NCBI GenBank assembly: GCA_032209605.1
Contig: JASFXZ010000001.1
Span: forward strand, 7,751,703-7,815,702
Origin: Mactromeris polynyma
Taxonomy: Eukaryota > Mollusca > Bivalvia > Venerida > Mactridae
Length of the DNA stretch: 64,000 nucleotides
Direction: 5' to 3'
The notes below the pieces were generated by a model. It was given only the letters and a program-made list of their open reading frames with translations. It had not been told where the DNA came from and did no database searches. This document shows positions 40,601 to 48,600 of this stretch, one piece after another (within the stretch, counting starts at the first letter, position 1; each line of letters opens with the position of its first letter). Made by a program: the position numbers and the translations under genes.

Positions 40601-41594
40601 AATGACGAAAAATGTATCAAGTTCTCGAAACAGTTGATTCCCATTTATATAATATTCTATTTCCACAAATAACGAACAAACTTTCAGCTGCAAATAATTG
40701 GCCAAATGTCTTATTATGCTTTGGACGTAGTCAATCAAAAAAACGTATATGCTCTGTACATAATATTATATAAGTAGTATAGATGCAAACGTTTTGAACA
40801 AAATAAAATCGTTATGTTAAGCAATGTCCCATTAAATGTATAATAGTCAATGGGTTCATTTTTCATTTTCTCTCTGATATTACAATCTTACCGTAACAAA
40901 CCGAAACAGAAGTAAGAAACACAAACAGCATTTAGATGCCAAAACTGAAACCGAACTTAACGATCACCATAATGAATTTGTTACAAGCACAAGATAAAAT
41001 AATATTTTCTGTCCAGTTGGAATAAAACAAGTACTCCTCTTGATAAAGACGGTTAGGGATCAGGGCCGTAAATTACATGGAGGCATGTAGGCAGTTGCCT
41101 CCTATTGCGGGCTGACCCCAAAAAAAAATAATCATTTTTTGTCTAAAAAGGGTCCAAAATTTTTTTCGCCTCGTTCCGCTCGGCGGGATGCCTCCCCTTC
41201 CAGGGGAGGCAATTTACGGCCCTGGAGATCCTATTTTCAATTTGGCATTGAACGTTTCAACGACATTTTATGCCTTGTTTCAATAATTATTGATACACAT
41301 TTTGTAAAATTTTTTAACGGCATTCAAGAAAAAGTGCATCTATACGTAAACCATGAAGTCACTAAGAGGATTGGATTTCTATGTCATTGATGAAATTATT
41401 CTCTATAGTGAAATAAGAGACACATGAATTAACACAATCAATTAACAAACAAAAGTAAATATACTTAATAATTAATATAAAAAGATGCAATACTTACACG
41501 AGAAATGAATACTGCTCGAATTAATTTGATTCAAATCCGTCACAATCACAAAAATCCCAAATAAAAATAAATTAAAACTAATAGTTCCATCCAT
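13580..41594 (-). CDS. EGF-repeat receptor tyrosine kinase (17 coding exons, 736 aa)
   Basis: Single-pass receptor tyrosine kinase. Exons in transcript order: 41594-41498, 27317-27189, 26755-26618, 26272-26135, 25531-25394, 24749-24615, 23383-23249, 22764-22615, 20953-20769, 17925-17736, 17454-17344, 17127-16943, 16054-15941, 15352-15282, 15034-14897, 14302-14203, 13636-13580. All are GT-AG and total 2211 nt with no internal stop. Layout: signal peptide (1-about 20), seven eight-cysteine EGF-like domains (33-354), membrane span (about 375-399), kinase (about 442-715), tail ending in TGA. Kinase marks: GQGQFG (450-455), VAVK with K475, helix-C E492, HRDLAARN (D582), DFG (D600), [31 protein letters not shown]. 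It looks catalytically complete. Closest by eye to Tie/FGFR-class kinases, with EGF domains of the MEGF/SREC type. The ligand is unknown. The first exon is inferred from phase and signal peptide only. Confidence 0.9.
13806..13975 (+). repeat. SINE-like element in the last receptor intron
   Basis: A-box-like 'tagttcagtgggtgg' and B-box 'gggttcgaatccc' at tRNA spacing, followed by a tail ending 'aagttgtaatcacgtgtttc'. The tail resembles that at 28130-28180. It lies on the plus strand inside the last intron of the minus-strand receptor gene. Confidence 0.7.
14203..14302 (-). CDS. Receptor kinase exon 16: kinase subdomain XI
   Basis: Acceptor TTTCAG and donor CAG|GTATGT. Encodes [18 protein letters not shown] and the end of the kinase fold (residues 685-718). 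CW-x(6)-RP is the RTK subdomain XI signature. Confidence 0.93.
14791..14894. mobile_element. Short retroposon insertion with 13-bp target duplication beside a splice donor
   Basis: A 78-base insert (14804-14881) containing 'gggtttaacgccgtttctc' and 'tatacggcggccggttcacc' is flanked by identical 13-base copies of AATTTTAATACTT (14791-14803 and 14882-14894). The right copy directly abuts the AC (14895-14896) that is the GT donor of exon 15 on the minus strand. The core resembles a repeat I associate with bivalve genomes (recollection, not checked). Confidence 0.8.
14897..15034 (-). CDS. Receptor kinase exon 15: kinase subdomains IX-X
   Basis: Encodes [18 protein letters not shown] and [12 protein letters not shown] (residues 639-685). 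Acceptor ATTTCAG, donor CT|GTAAGT. The GGTPY after the helix is usual for the Tie/FGFR/VEGFR/RET group. Confidence 0.93.
15282..15352 (-). CDS. Receptor kinase exon 14: activation loop end, P+1 loop
   Basis: Encodes [20 protein letters not shown] and QSD (616-639). [10 protein letters not shown] replaces the APE motif in the way usual for receptor tyrosine kinases. Only 71 bases; found by matching phase between exons 13 and 15. Confidence 0.92.
15941..16054 (-). CDS. Receptor kinase exon 13: catalytic and DFG loops
   Basis: Encodes [13 protein letters not shown] and [18 protein letters not shown] (578-615); both catalytic aspartates are present. HRDLAARN is the tyrosine-kinase form. Only one activation-loop tyrosine (Y610) is visible. 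Acceptor TTTTAG, donor AGA|GTATGT; phase 0 at both ends. Confidence 0.95.
16943..17127 (-). CDS. Receptor kinase exon 12: hinge and kinase insert
   Basis: Encodes [17 protein letters not shown], then a short basic insert ([11 protein letters not shown]), then the helix before the catalytic loop ([19 protein letters not shown]); residues 516-577. The two cysteines after the hinge Tyr are unusual but not disabling. Confidence 0.93.
17344..17454 (-). CDS. Receptor kinase exon 11: helix C and strands 4-5
   Basis: Encodes [12 protein letters not shown] with helix-C E492, then [15 protein letters not shown] (479-516). Acceptor TTTCAG, donor G|GTAAGT. Confidence 0.93.
17736..17925 (-). CDS. Receptor kinase exon 10: juxtamembrane and glycine loop
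   Basis: Encodes a juxtamembrane stretch with Y427 (HLYEQV), PWEI, the glycine loop GQGQFGQV (450-457) and VAVK (K475). Acceptor CTTCAG and donor AAAG|GTACGA; starts in phase 0, matching the end of exon 9. Confidence 0.94.
18318..18598. mobile_element. TA-flanked MITE (CAGT...ACTG), intron 9
   Basis: Begins CAGTTAAACTTTGATAACTC and ends with the inverse, GAGTTATCGAAGTTTAACTG (one mismatch), flanked on both sides by TA (18316-18317, 18599-18600). CAGT termini with TA duplication fit non-autonomous pogo/Tigger-type Tc1-mariner relatives. Confidence 0.8.
20769..20953 (-). CDS. Receptor kinase exon 9: transmembrane segment
   Basis: Encodes a short linker ([15 protein letters not shown]), the membrane span [18 protein letters not shown] followed by TVIYFLCI (about 375-399), then the basic stop-transfer RPRH and a short cytosolic stretch. 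Acceptor TTGCAG, donor TCG|GTAAGT. Confidence 0.93.
22227..22556. repeat. Perfect pentanucleotide array, 66 copies
   Basis: 330 bases of (CAACA)n with no interruption that I can see. In the receptor transcript it is (GUUGU)n, in intron 8, beginning 58 bases after the donor of the last EGF exon. The long open frames across it are by-products of the repeat. Confidence 0.98.
22615..22764 (-). CDS. Receptor kinase exon 8: EGF-like domain 7
   Basis: Encodes [18 protein letters not shown]...GWDGQYC plus a short stalk KAPV (304-354). Eight cysteines, phase-1 introns on both sides. Acceptor ATTACAG, donor G|GTAAGT. Confidence 0.94.
23249..23383 (-). CDS. Receptor kinase exon 7: EGF-like domain 6
   Basis: Encodes [18 protein letters not shown] and [14 protein letters not shown] (259-304); eight cysteines. 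Here the usual GW-x-G is GWKD, losing the second glycine. Phase 1 at both ends. Confidence 0.93.
24061..24240. mobile_element. TA-flanked MITE (CAGT...ACTG), intron 6
   Basis: Begins TA-CAGTGATAGTTAA and ends TTTACACTG-TA, 180 bases in all including the flanking TA pairs. Same CAGT/ACTG terminal pattern as the copies at 18318 and 24862, but the internal sequence differs. It lies between EGF exons 7 and 6. Confidence 0.65.
24615..24749 (-). CDS. Receptor kinase exon 6: EGF-like domain 5
   Basis: Encodes [17 protein letters not shown] and [14 protein letters not shown] (214-259); eight cysteines. Acceptor ATTGTAG, donor G|GTAAGT; phase 1 at both ends. Confidence 0.93.
24862..25043. mobile_element. 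TA-flanked MITE (CAGTCGAACCTCG), intron 5
   Basis: Termini CAGTCGAACCTCGTTTATTC and its inverse GAATGAACGAGGTCCGACTG (two mismatches), with TA at 24860-24861 and 25044-25045. 182 bases and non-coding. Typical pogo/Tigger-like non-autonomous element. Confidence 0.85.
25394..25531 (-). CDS. Receptor kinase exon 5: EGF-like domain 4
   Basis: Encodes [17 protein letters not shown] and [14 protein letters not shown] (168-214); eight cysteines. Acceptor CTTTAAG (weak pyrimidine tract), donor C|GTAAGT; phase 1 at both ends. Confidence 0.92.
26135..26272 (-). CDS. Receptor kinase exon 4: EGF-like domain 3
   Basis: Encodes [17 protein letters not shown] and [14 protein letters not shown] (122-168); eight cysteines. 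Acceptor TTTCAG, donor G|GTAAGG. Confidence 0.93.
26618..26755 (-). CDS. Receptor kinase exon 3: EGF-like domain 2
   Basis: Encodes [17 protein letters not shown] and [14 protein letters not shown] (76-122); eight cysteines. Acceptor CTTGCAG, donor G|GTATGT. Confidence 0.93.
27189..27317 (-). CDS. Receptor kinase exon 2: EGF-like domain 1 (shorter form)
   Basis: Encodes [17 protein letters not shown] and [14 protein letters not shown] (33-76). Eight cysteines but spaced differently from the other six and without the YG before cysteine 2, so it is the most divergent EGF unit. Acceptor TTTCTAG, donor G|GTATAC. Confidence 0.9.
27540..27945 (+). repeat. Dispersed repeat, copy 1 (YY1-like motif and short ORF)
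   Basis: Matches the reverse complement of about 44820-45200 along most of its length (for example aatatggcggcgtgaacg, gtgctccgcct, taacgaagtggtacgga). A 111-codon open frame starts at 27739 within it and runs to 28074. In the other copy the ATG is kept but the frame is broken after about 26 codons. CAATATGGCGGC resembles the YY1 core site. Confidence 0.75.
27739..28074 (+). CDS. Unrecognised 111-aa open frame inside a dispersed repeat
   Basis: Begins [14 protein letters not shown] and contains [20 protein letters not shown] and [12 protein letters not shown]. No family recognised. The 3' part runs into a SINE-like tail. The homologous copy at 44.8-45.2 kb keeps the start codon and first codons but has a stop and a 2-base deletion, so coding status is doubtful; it may be chance or a decayed gene. 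Confidence 0.2.
   Translation: MTTILHFSCEFIEVIEGIYSFYDNYFLTAQYVEFCHKVLRLAYTIEDVRRVTKWYGTIRELSRMIIPDKQQRLKHIYQVHEVDRSRISVILSAEDRHYRRAYWLMGRPPAY
27990..28185 (+). repeat. SINE-like tail next to the dispersed repeat
   Basis: Contains 'ttgttgggctcatcacagtt', 'ggtaggcgtactggttatt' and a tail 'caagttgtaataacctgttt' that resembles the tail of the element at 13806-13975. The tRNA-like head is too worn to place the boxes. Confidence 0.45.
30411..30426. repeat. Poly-T run, about 16 bases
   Basis: Mononucleotide run in intron 1, without a recognisable retroposon body next to it. Confidence 0.85.
32776..33050. repeat. 30-bp minisatellite, about 9 units
   Basis: The unit contains 'gcggacatgcacgcggaatt' followed by 'agagaatgca'. 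Because 30 is a multiple of three, each frame repeats a ten-residue peptide, and several frames on both strands stay open. The plus-strand frame from 32799 to 33059 (86 codons) repeats [10 protein letters not shown]. Outer units have diverged and the central ones are nearly identical. Confidence 0.93.
32799..33059 (+). CDS. Repeat-encoded 86-aa open frame, doubtful gene
   Basis: Encodes about eight degenerate copies of a ten-residue, Ala/Glu/His-rich unit ([10 protein letters not shown]). Later units vary mostly by coding-neutral-looking changes ([13 protein letters not shown]). It has no recognised domain, splice context or promoter, and other frames over the same array are also open. Listed because a helical repeat peptide is possible; I think it is more likely a minisatellite by-product. 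Confidence 0.12.
   Translation: MHAGLENVADMHAELENAADMHAELENAADMHAELENAADMHAELENAANMHAESENAADVHAELDNVEENHAKFLIATDKHTQSH
39605..39735 (+). repeat. tRNA-headed SINE-like copy (family A)
   Basis: Plus-strand copy of the element at 3625-3725. Core 'tggtgtagtggttagcataa' and 'gggttcgaatcccgg', with shared flanks catgaaaatg on the left and ttcctcaaaacat on the right. The putative anticodon loop is ccggcaa (GGC, Ala-like), but base 33 is C instead of T and the acceptor stem does not pair, so a working tRNA is unlikely. Confidence 0.7.
40170..40275 (-). repeat. tRNA-derived SINE fragment
   Basis: On the minus strand it reads 'ggagggataacggtcgagca' with B-box-like 'gcgagttcgagtactgcc' about 30 bases further on. 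Tail not defined. Confidence 0.45.
41061..41224. mobile_element. CAGGG-ended MITE, probable hAT derivative
   Basis: Starts CAGGGCCGTAAATTACATGG and ends with the inverse AATTTACGGCCCTG; 164 bases, with further internal pairing (ggaggca/tgcctcc). No coding capacity. A clear 8-base duplication is not visible. Confidence 0.65.
41498..41594 (-). CDS. Probable receptor kinase exon 1: signal peptide
   Basis: ATG at 41594 begins [18 protein letters not shown], a good signal-peptide shape (short polar start, 11-13 hydrophobic residues), then a Ser/Asn-rich stretch. It ends T|GTAAGT in phase 1, exactly the phase needed by EGF exon 2. It is on the same strand, with no competing candidate seen in 27.3-41.5 kb. 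The 14-kb gap makes the link an inference. Confidence 0.6.
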
Positions 41595-42339
41595 GTTTGA
41601 TTCACAATTGAAATAGTCAATAATGTAAATATTCTGCTGTCATAATAATTCCAAATATATCGTTAAAATGACATCTGGTGTTCCAACTAAATATTCAAGT
41701 ACTGTGTACCAATTAGGAATTTCCTCTCTGTCGCTATTCCGAATCGGTACTAACCACACTTGAGAAATAGCATGCACCTTATCAAACTCCGAGGGAAAAC
41801 AGGGGTTGAATTACGTATTCTTGTTGCTAAGCGATGAGTGGGTCACCACGTGAATTCTCTCACCAGTGGACTTGATTTATGTAATAAGTCACAGAAAACT
41901 GTAGGTTTAAAAATATATTTCAGCGTGGAAAATGCGGAGGGAGTTTTTTTAGTATCGGGCGCCGACAATGTGTAAACATATTTAACAACTTAACACCCAC
42001 GGACTGTCATACAATTCGTAGGATCCGAGTTCAAGAAAAATAAGTCTACACCTGTTCACCCTACTCTAATTAATTATATGCGATTTGAAATTTGTGGTTT
42101 GAAAATAAGATGTGTTAAAAGACTATGAGACGATGACGTGTGTACAAAAAATTCATCATCTCGATGTTGAAGTAGAATTTCAAACAATTTTGAAGTTTTC
42201 AGTCATGCATGTATTTAATGGTAATTTTGTACTTTTCCCGGACATTAGACATTTTCTGCTGTGTTTAAAAGTTTTAATTTGCTGTAAGAAATGGCATTTT
42301 AGTACAATACGGTATGTATGATCGCTCTCAACCGCTTCA

Positions 42340-42730
42340 TTCATCAGCGTCTTCTTCATCATCAACATCACCATTTACATCATCGGCATCATCTCATACA
42401 TATCATCATCATCATCATCATCATCAACAAAGTCGTCTTCATCATTTTAGTCACAATCATCATCTCCTTCATTATCATCAACAATATAATCATCCTCATT
42501 ATTACCACCATCATCAACATTGTCTTCATCATCATCATGATAATCATCAACACCACTATCTCCAACAGCCTTATTATCGTTTTCTTCAACATCACAATCG
42601 TCGTCATCATCATCACCATCTACATCGTGTTTTTCATTATAATTATCGTTTTGTTCATAATAATTATCAACATCTACATCTGCATCGTCATCATCATCAT
42701 TACCATTATCTTCCCGAGGATCTTCATCTT
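42340..42730. repeat. Degenerate CAT/ATC trinucleotide tract
   Basis: About 390 bases composed mainly of cat, caa and ctt triplets on the plus strand, with few G. His-, Ile- and Met-rich open frames over it are composition effects. Confidence 0.9.
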
Positions 42731-43989
42731 AGCATTTATTTTAGTTCGGAAACTTACGGAAAGGATCGATTAGGTTTTTAAAATAAATCAAATATGTAAT
42801 TGTTTAATTCGATTAAACAACTAGCAGGAATGATACGAGAATAACTAGGCAAAGATTGCAAGAGAAACATAAACTAGAGTAATAAATCGGTTATACTCGT
42901 GACAGTTAATCTTGATTTACAACTTTCATTTCGTTACAAAAATGATTTAAGATGTGTACGTAAGAGTGAGAAAAGATATACAGGGACAACTTCCGGACAA
43001 ACCAATGCAGCATCTGCCTTGATGAAAAGATAGAGATTCTTGAAACTTCATATAGATATGGGGAATAGCACAGTAGCAACACTACAATCATCATCGGCCG
43101 AACATTTTCATTATTATAGTCAGAAGCAACACAGCAGTTTAGGTAGTGTTGTATACACAAGCACCACCACCACCAACAACTTCAGCATCATCATCATCAT
43201 AGTTAAATAATTATAAGTTGTACATACATTTTATGTATTTACAAACGATTGTTTAGGTCAAGTTAATATCAAGTCCTGAATTTCTCGACTTGAAAGTTGT
43301 TATACCGGGGTATGTACCGGAGTCATCATCCTGTAGACAAGTAAAACTTACCTGTAAGGTTAGGCAGCCACATTGTTCGTTAAAATCTTTGTTTATAGAA
43401 CCCTTATCAAGTTCCACATTCCTCATCAAAACATTCAGCCATATAAACAAGATGAAACTTAACCGAGAAAAAATACATTAACTCGAATGTTTTGCTTTCA
43501 TTTTCTTACGTCAGTTCAAATGTCGGAAAGTTAACAAAATAACTGGTTTATTTTATTAAAACATACCGATCCGTGGCGTTTTCTACCTCCGGGCATCTCG
43601 CGGACACAGCTACGTAAATTACAATACATTAGGACTACTCGCCTTTCCTAACATGGGGTAAATCTGGATGATTGGTTGTGCGATAAATGGCACGTTGACC
43701 CGCCCACATCGTGATGTCGATCTACTGTTACAGTCGTGAAATAAAATGTAGATTAAGCTTACTTTGAATACTCAATCATTGTCAAAATGTTTTGTACCGA
43801 AATTTGTGTATGTCGCATTGCCAGTTTGATATAAGACTGTCCATCTTAATCGTAAAAGAAACAAACTTCTTTTGTGACATGCGACCTTTTCAGTTTATTT
43901 TATTTCGAATGAACTATTTCTAAAATTGGATAATACCGAAAAACAATCTTATTTTCGTTTTATTTCGCAATAACAAATTAAGATTTCAT

Positions 43990-44095
43990 TTAAGGTTGAA
44001 CCGCGGTCTTCACAATTCCTGAACTAAGCTCGAGAGCTGGTAGGTAACCCAGGAGACGATTATCGACAGTGATTAATAAAGTTGTATTTTTAATT
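43990..44095 (+). repeat. SINE-tail fragment (family B)
   Basis: Shares 'cttcacaattcctgaa'-like sequence, 'ggtaacccagg' and 'acagtgattaat' with the element at 4985-5160, in the same order. The tRNA-like head is missing, so this is a truncated copy. Confidence 0.5.
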
Positions 44096-44819
44096 TCATC
44101 TAACGTGTTAAATTAATAAGCTTAAATTAAACTAAGATTTTATTACAACGTCGTTGGAATTTTAATCGGAGAAAGAAATAATAATGATAAAAATAAATGC
44201 GTCACGAAAAGGGTTCCGTGGTATTGAAGTTTGGAACAATATACGTTACATGTTTTATTTTAAATGCTTGACACAATCCGGAGTATAAAATGTATGCATG
44301 AACACAACAATGAGGTCTAGAAAACAAGTTAATCACATACCAATTACATATCTGTGGTAAATGTATGACTTGTTTTCACATAGCCCCTAGCTGTTTCACT
44401 GATAAGCATTTGTTTTCTGCAATCAACGTGATGGATGTGTTGTTTTATTATTCTGTTCATTTTAATTAATGTTAGATTTAGTGTGCATCTTTTCTGATGT
44501 AGGGTTCTAGTCACGTGCCTGATACGTATCTTTGCATTTATGGGGGCCTTACCCACACATAACAGGTGACTGATTACCGAAGATAGGGGTCGGAACATCA
44601 GCATAACTTCTTTCAAGCTGGCCCTTACGTCACCACAGTAAAGAACTTTTATTTCCACTTGTACGCCTGTTTTATGTACATCATCATAATATGCAATAGA
44701 TATAAATGGTTAAATAGAATTAGAAAACTATTTCACGTTTGATGTTTTTTACCTACAATAATTTAACAAGGCGATACCAAGGGTAAACTATTCATAGATT
44801 TAAAATAATAATAAAAAAC

Positions 44820-45200
44820 GTATATAACCGAGAGAGTCATTCTCGTCAGCTCTCGTATATTTCCGTACCACTTCGTTATTCTAATAACACCCTCTAGTGT
44901 ATGTAAGGCGGAGCACTATGTGGCAAAACTCAACATTTTGTGCGGTCAAGAAACAGATTTAACTTCAAAACAACTTCGATCAATTCACATAAGAAATGGA
45001 TTATCGTTGTCATTTCTAATTAAAAACTCACATATTTCAGTCTTCATATAGCTTAAATATGTGATTTTAATCCCCTTTCATCAGATATCCAGCGTTCACG
45101 CCGCCATATTGTTTACATGATAGTCGAATGGTATTTCCAAAAGTAGTGCTTAACGTACATCCGAGACACTGGACGTAGTTGGCCGAGGTTTTCCGAATGC
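44820..45200 (-). repeat. Dispersed repeat, copy 2 (inverted relative to 27540)
   Basis: Reverse complement matches 27540-27945, including the YY1-like site (plus-strand gccgccatattg at about 45099) and the ATGACAACGATA start. Relative to copy 1 it has a stop after about 26 codons and a 2-base deletion, so it does not encode the same protein. Confidence 0.75.
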
Positions 45201-45659
45201 GAGAGAGTTTGCTACGAGAGTGGAGAGTTGATTAAAGTAAAATAGTTTGGGATCTGTGTTGGTTGGAAGTCCTATTAAGTGAATGATTCCTTACCTTTTC
45301 TCACTTTTTGGATATAAAAAGTAAAATCTAAGGATTTGAATATGTTATTGTGTAACAAGGACCGTAAGTGAACGTGTGTGTTCCAGGGTGAAATATTTCT
45401 GTCTTGTACCAAGTCTAACTAATTCTATCAATAGAACGGTCATTTCTGTGAAATACTAGTGACTATACACCATACCAGGCGAAGTTAAGATGATGTCAAT
45501 GTCAGGAATCGTACACATTTTGCGATCGGTCTGATTATAATTACACAAAGTTAACACAAGCTTTTTTACATTATTTCTAACAAGTCACTTAATGGAAGGA
45601 TAAAGAGCACAACAAACTGGAAAGTTCCATTTTGAAGCAAATCTATGAAAACATGCCCG
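45201..45659. other. Short flank before the minisatellite
   Basis: No gene, RNA or repeat recognised here. AT-rich unique-looking sequence between the dispersed repeat and the 28-bp array. Confidence 0.4.
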
Positions 45660-48600
45660 GTGTTTACCCCTGTTATCACACAACCACTTGTTTAGTCCTG
45701 TTCTCACACAATCACTTGTTTAGTCCTGTTCACACACAATCCTTTGTTTATCACTGTTCACACACAATCCCCTGTTTGTCTCTGTTCACATACACATACC
45801 CTGTTTATCCCTGTCCACAAACACATCCCCTGTGTATCCCTGTTCACACACATAATCCCCTGTTTATCCCTGTTCACAAACATTCCCTTGTTCATCCCTA
45901 TTCACACACAATCACCTGTTTATCCCTGTTCACACACAATCCCCTGTTTATCCCTGTACACACAAAATCCCTTGTTAATCCCTATTAACACACACATCAC
46001 TTGTTTACCCTTGTTCTCACACAACCCCTTGCTAACCCCTGTTCACACTCAACCCCTTGTTTACCCTGTTCTCACACAATCCCTTCTTTATCCCTGTTCA
46101 CACACAATCCCTTGTTTGACCATGTTCTCAAACAATGCATTGTTTACCCCTGTTCTCACAGAAACATTTGTTTGTCCATGTTCTTAAACGATGCCTTGTT
46201 TACCCATGTTCTTACACAATCCCTTCTTTATCCCTTTTTCACACACGACCCCGTGTTTGTCCATTTTCACACACAACCACTTGTTTATCCCTTATCCCTG
46301 TTCTCACACAACCCCCTGTTTACCCCTGTTCCCGAACAACCCATTGTCTACCCCTGTTCACACACAACCCCTTGCTAATACTGTTCACACACAACCCATT
46401 GTTTACCCAAGTTCACACATAACCCATTGTCTACCCCTGTTTAAACTCAACCCATTGTCTATCCCTGTTCACACACAACCACTTGTTTATCCCTGTTCAC
46501 ACACAACCCCTTGTAAACCCCTGTTCACACACACACACAACCCATTGTCTATCCCTGTTCACACACACACACAACCCATTGTCTATCCCTGTTCACACAC
46601 AACCCCTTGTTTATCCCTCTTCACACACAGTCCCTTGTTAACTCCTAGTCACACACAACCCATTGTCTATCCCTGTTCACACACAACCCATTGTCTATCC
46701 CTGTTCACACACAACCACTTGTTTATCCCTCTTCACACACAGTCCCTTGTTAACTCCTAGTGACACACAACCCATTGTCTATCCCTGTTCACACACAACC
46801 CATTGTCTATCCCTGTTCACACACAACCCATTGTCTATCCCTCTTCACACACAACCCATTGTCTATCCCTGTTCACACACAACCACTTGTTTATCCCTCT
46901 TCACACACAGTCCCTTGTTAACTCCTAGTCAAACACAACCCATTGTCTATCCCTGTTCACACACAACCCATTGTCTATCCCTGTTCACACACAACCCATT
47001 GTCTATCCCTGTTCACACACAACCCATTGTCTATCCCTGTTCACACACAACCCATTGTCTATCCCTGTTCACACACAACCACTTGTTTATCCCTGTTCAC
47101 ACACAGTCCCTTGTTAACTCCTAGTCACACACAACCCATTGTCTATCCCTGTTCACACACAACCCATTGTCTATCCCTGTTCACACACAACCCATTGTCT
47201 ATCCCTGTTCACACACAACCACTTGTTTATCCCTCTTCACACACAGTCCCTTGTTTACTCCTAGTCACACACAACCCATTGTCTATCCCTGTTCACACAC
47301 AACCCATTGTCTATCCCTGTTCACACACAACCCATTGTCTATCCCTGTTCACACACAACCACTTGTTTATCCCTCTTCACACACAGTCCCTTGTTAACTC
47401 CTAGTCAAACACAACCCATTGTCTATCCCTGTTCACACACAACCCATTGTCTATCCCTGTTCACACACAACCCATTGTCTATCCCTGTTCACACACAACC
47501 CATTGTCTATCCCTGTTCACACACAACCCATTGTCTATCCCTGTTCACACACAACCACTTGTTTATCCCTGTTCACACACAGTCCCTTGTTAACTCCTAG
47601 TCACACACAACCCATTGTCTATCCCTGTTCACACACAACCCATTGTCTATCCCTGTTCACACACAACCCATTGTCTATCCCTGTTCACACACAACCCATT
47701 GTCTATCCCTGTTCACACACAACCCATTGTCTATCCCTGTTCACACACAACCACTTGTTTATCCCTGTTCACACACAGTCCCTTGTTAACTCCTAGTCAC
47801 ACACAACCCATTGTCTATCCCTGTTCACACACAACCCATTGTCTATCCCTGTTCACACACAACCCATTGTCTATCCCTGTTCACACACAACCACTTGTTT
47901 ATCCCTCTTCACACACATTCCCTTGTTTACTCCTAGTCACACACAACCCATTGTCTATCCCTGTTCACACACAACCCATTGTCTATCCCTGTTCACACAC
48001 AACCCATTGTCTATCCCTGTTCACACACAACCACTTGTTTATCCCTCTTCACACACAGTCCCTTGTTAACTCCTAGTGACACACAACCACTTGTTTTTCC
48101 CTGTTCACACACAACCACTTGTTTATCCCTGTTCACACACAACCCCTTGTTTACCCCTGTTCACACACAACCCCTTGTTTACCCCTGTTCACACACAACC
48201 CATTGTCTAACCCTGTTCACACACATTCCATTGTCTATCCCTGTTCACACACAACCCCTTGTCTACCCCTGTTCACACACAAACCATTGCCTACCCATGT
48301 TCACACAGAACCCATTGTCTAACCCTGTTCACACAGAACCCATTGCCTACCCCTGTTCACACAGAACTAATTGTCTTCCCCTGTTCACACACAACCCATT
48401 GTCTAACCCTGTTCACACAAAACCCATTGTCTATCCCTGGTCACATACAATCCCTTGTTTACCCCTGTTCTCACAGAACCCATTGTCTACCCCTGTTCTC
48501 ACACAACCAATTGTCTACCCCTGTTCTCACAGAACCCATTGTCTACCCCTGTTCTCACACAACCAATTGTCTACCCCTGTTCTCACAGAACCCATTGTCT

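Larger units (their letters stand above)
27318..41497 (-). other. Receptor kinase intron 1 (about 14.2 kb)
   Basis: If exon 1 is correctly placed, this whole stretch is one intron. It holds a dispersed repeat with an open frame (27540-28180), tRNA-like repeats (39605-39735, 40170-40275), a 30-bp minisatellite (32776-33050), and a CAGGG-ended MITE (41061-41224). I found no further EGF-like exon in it. Other open frames here have no protein character I recognise. Confidence 0.5.
41600..44815. other. Upstream flank of the receptor gene, no gene seen
   Basis: AT-rich. Presumed to carry the receptor promoter at its left end, but no TATA box or initiator can be assigned. It contains a CAT-rich tract (42340-42730) and a smaller cac/cat tract at 43160-43200. 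A tail related to the SINE at 4985 is present at about 43990-44095. Confidence 0.5.

Noticed and set aside
42314..42781. His-rich 155-codon frame
   Set aside because: It is a CAT-triplet tract; other frames on both strands are equally open, with no splice or promoter context.
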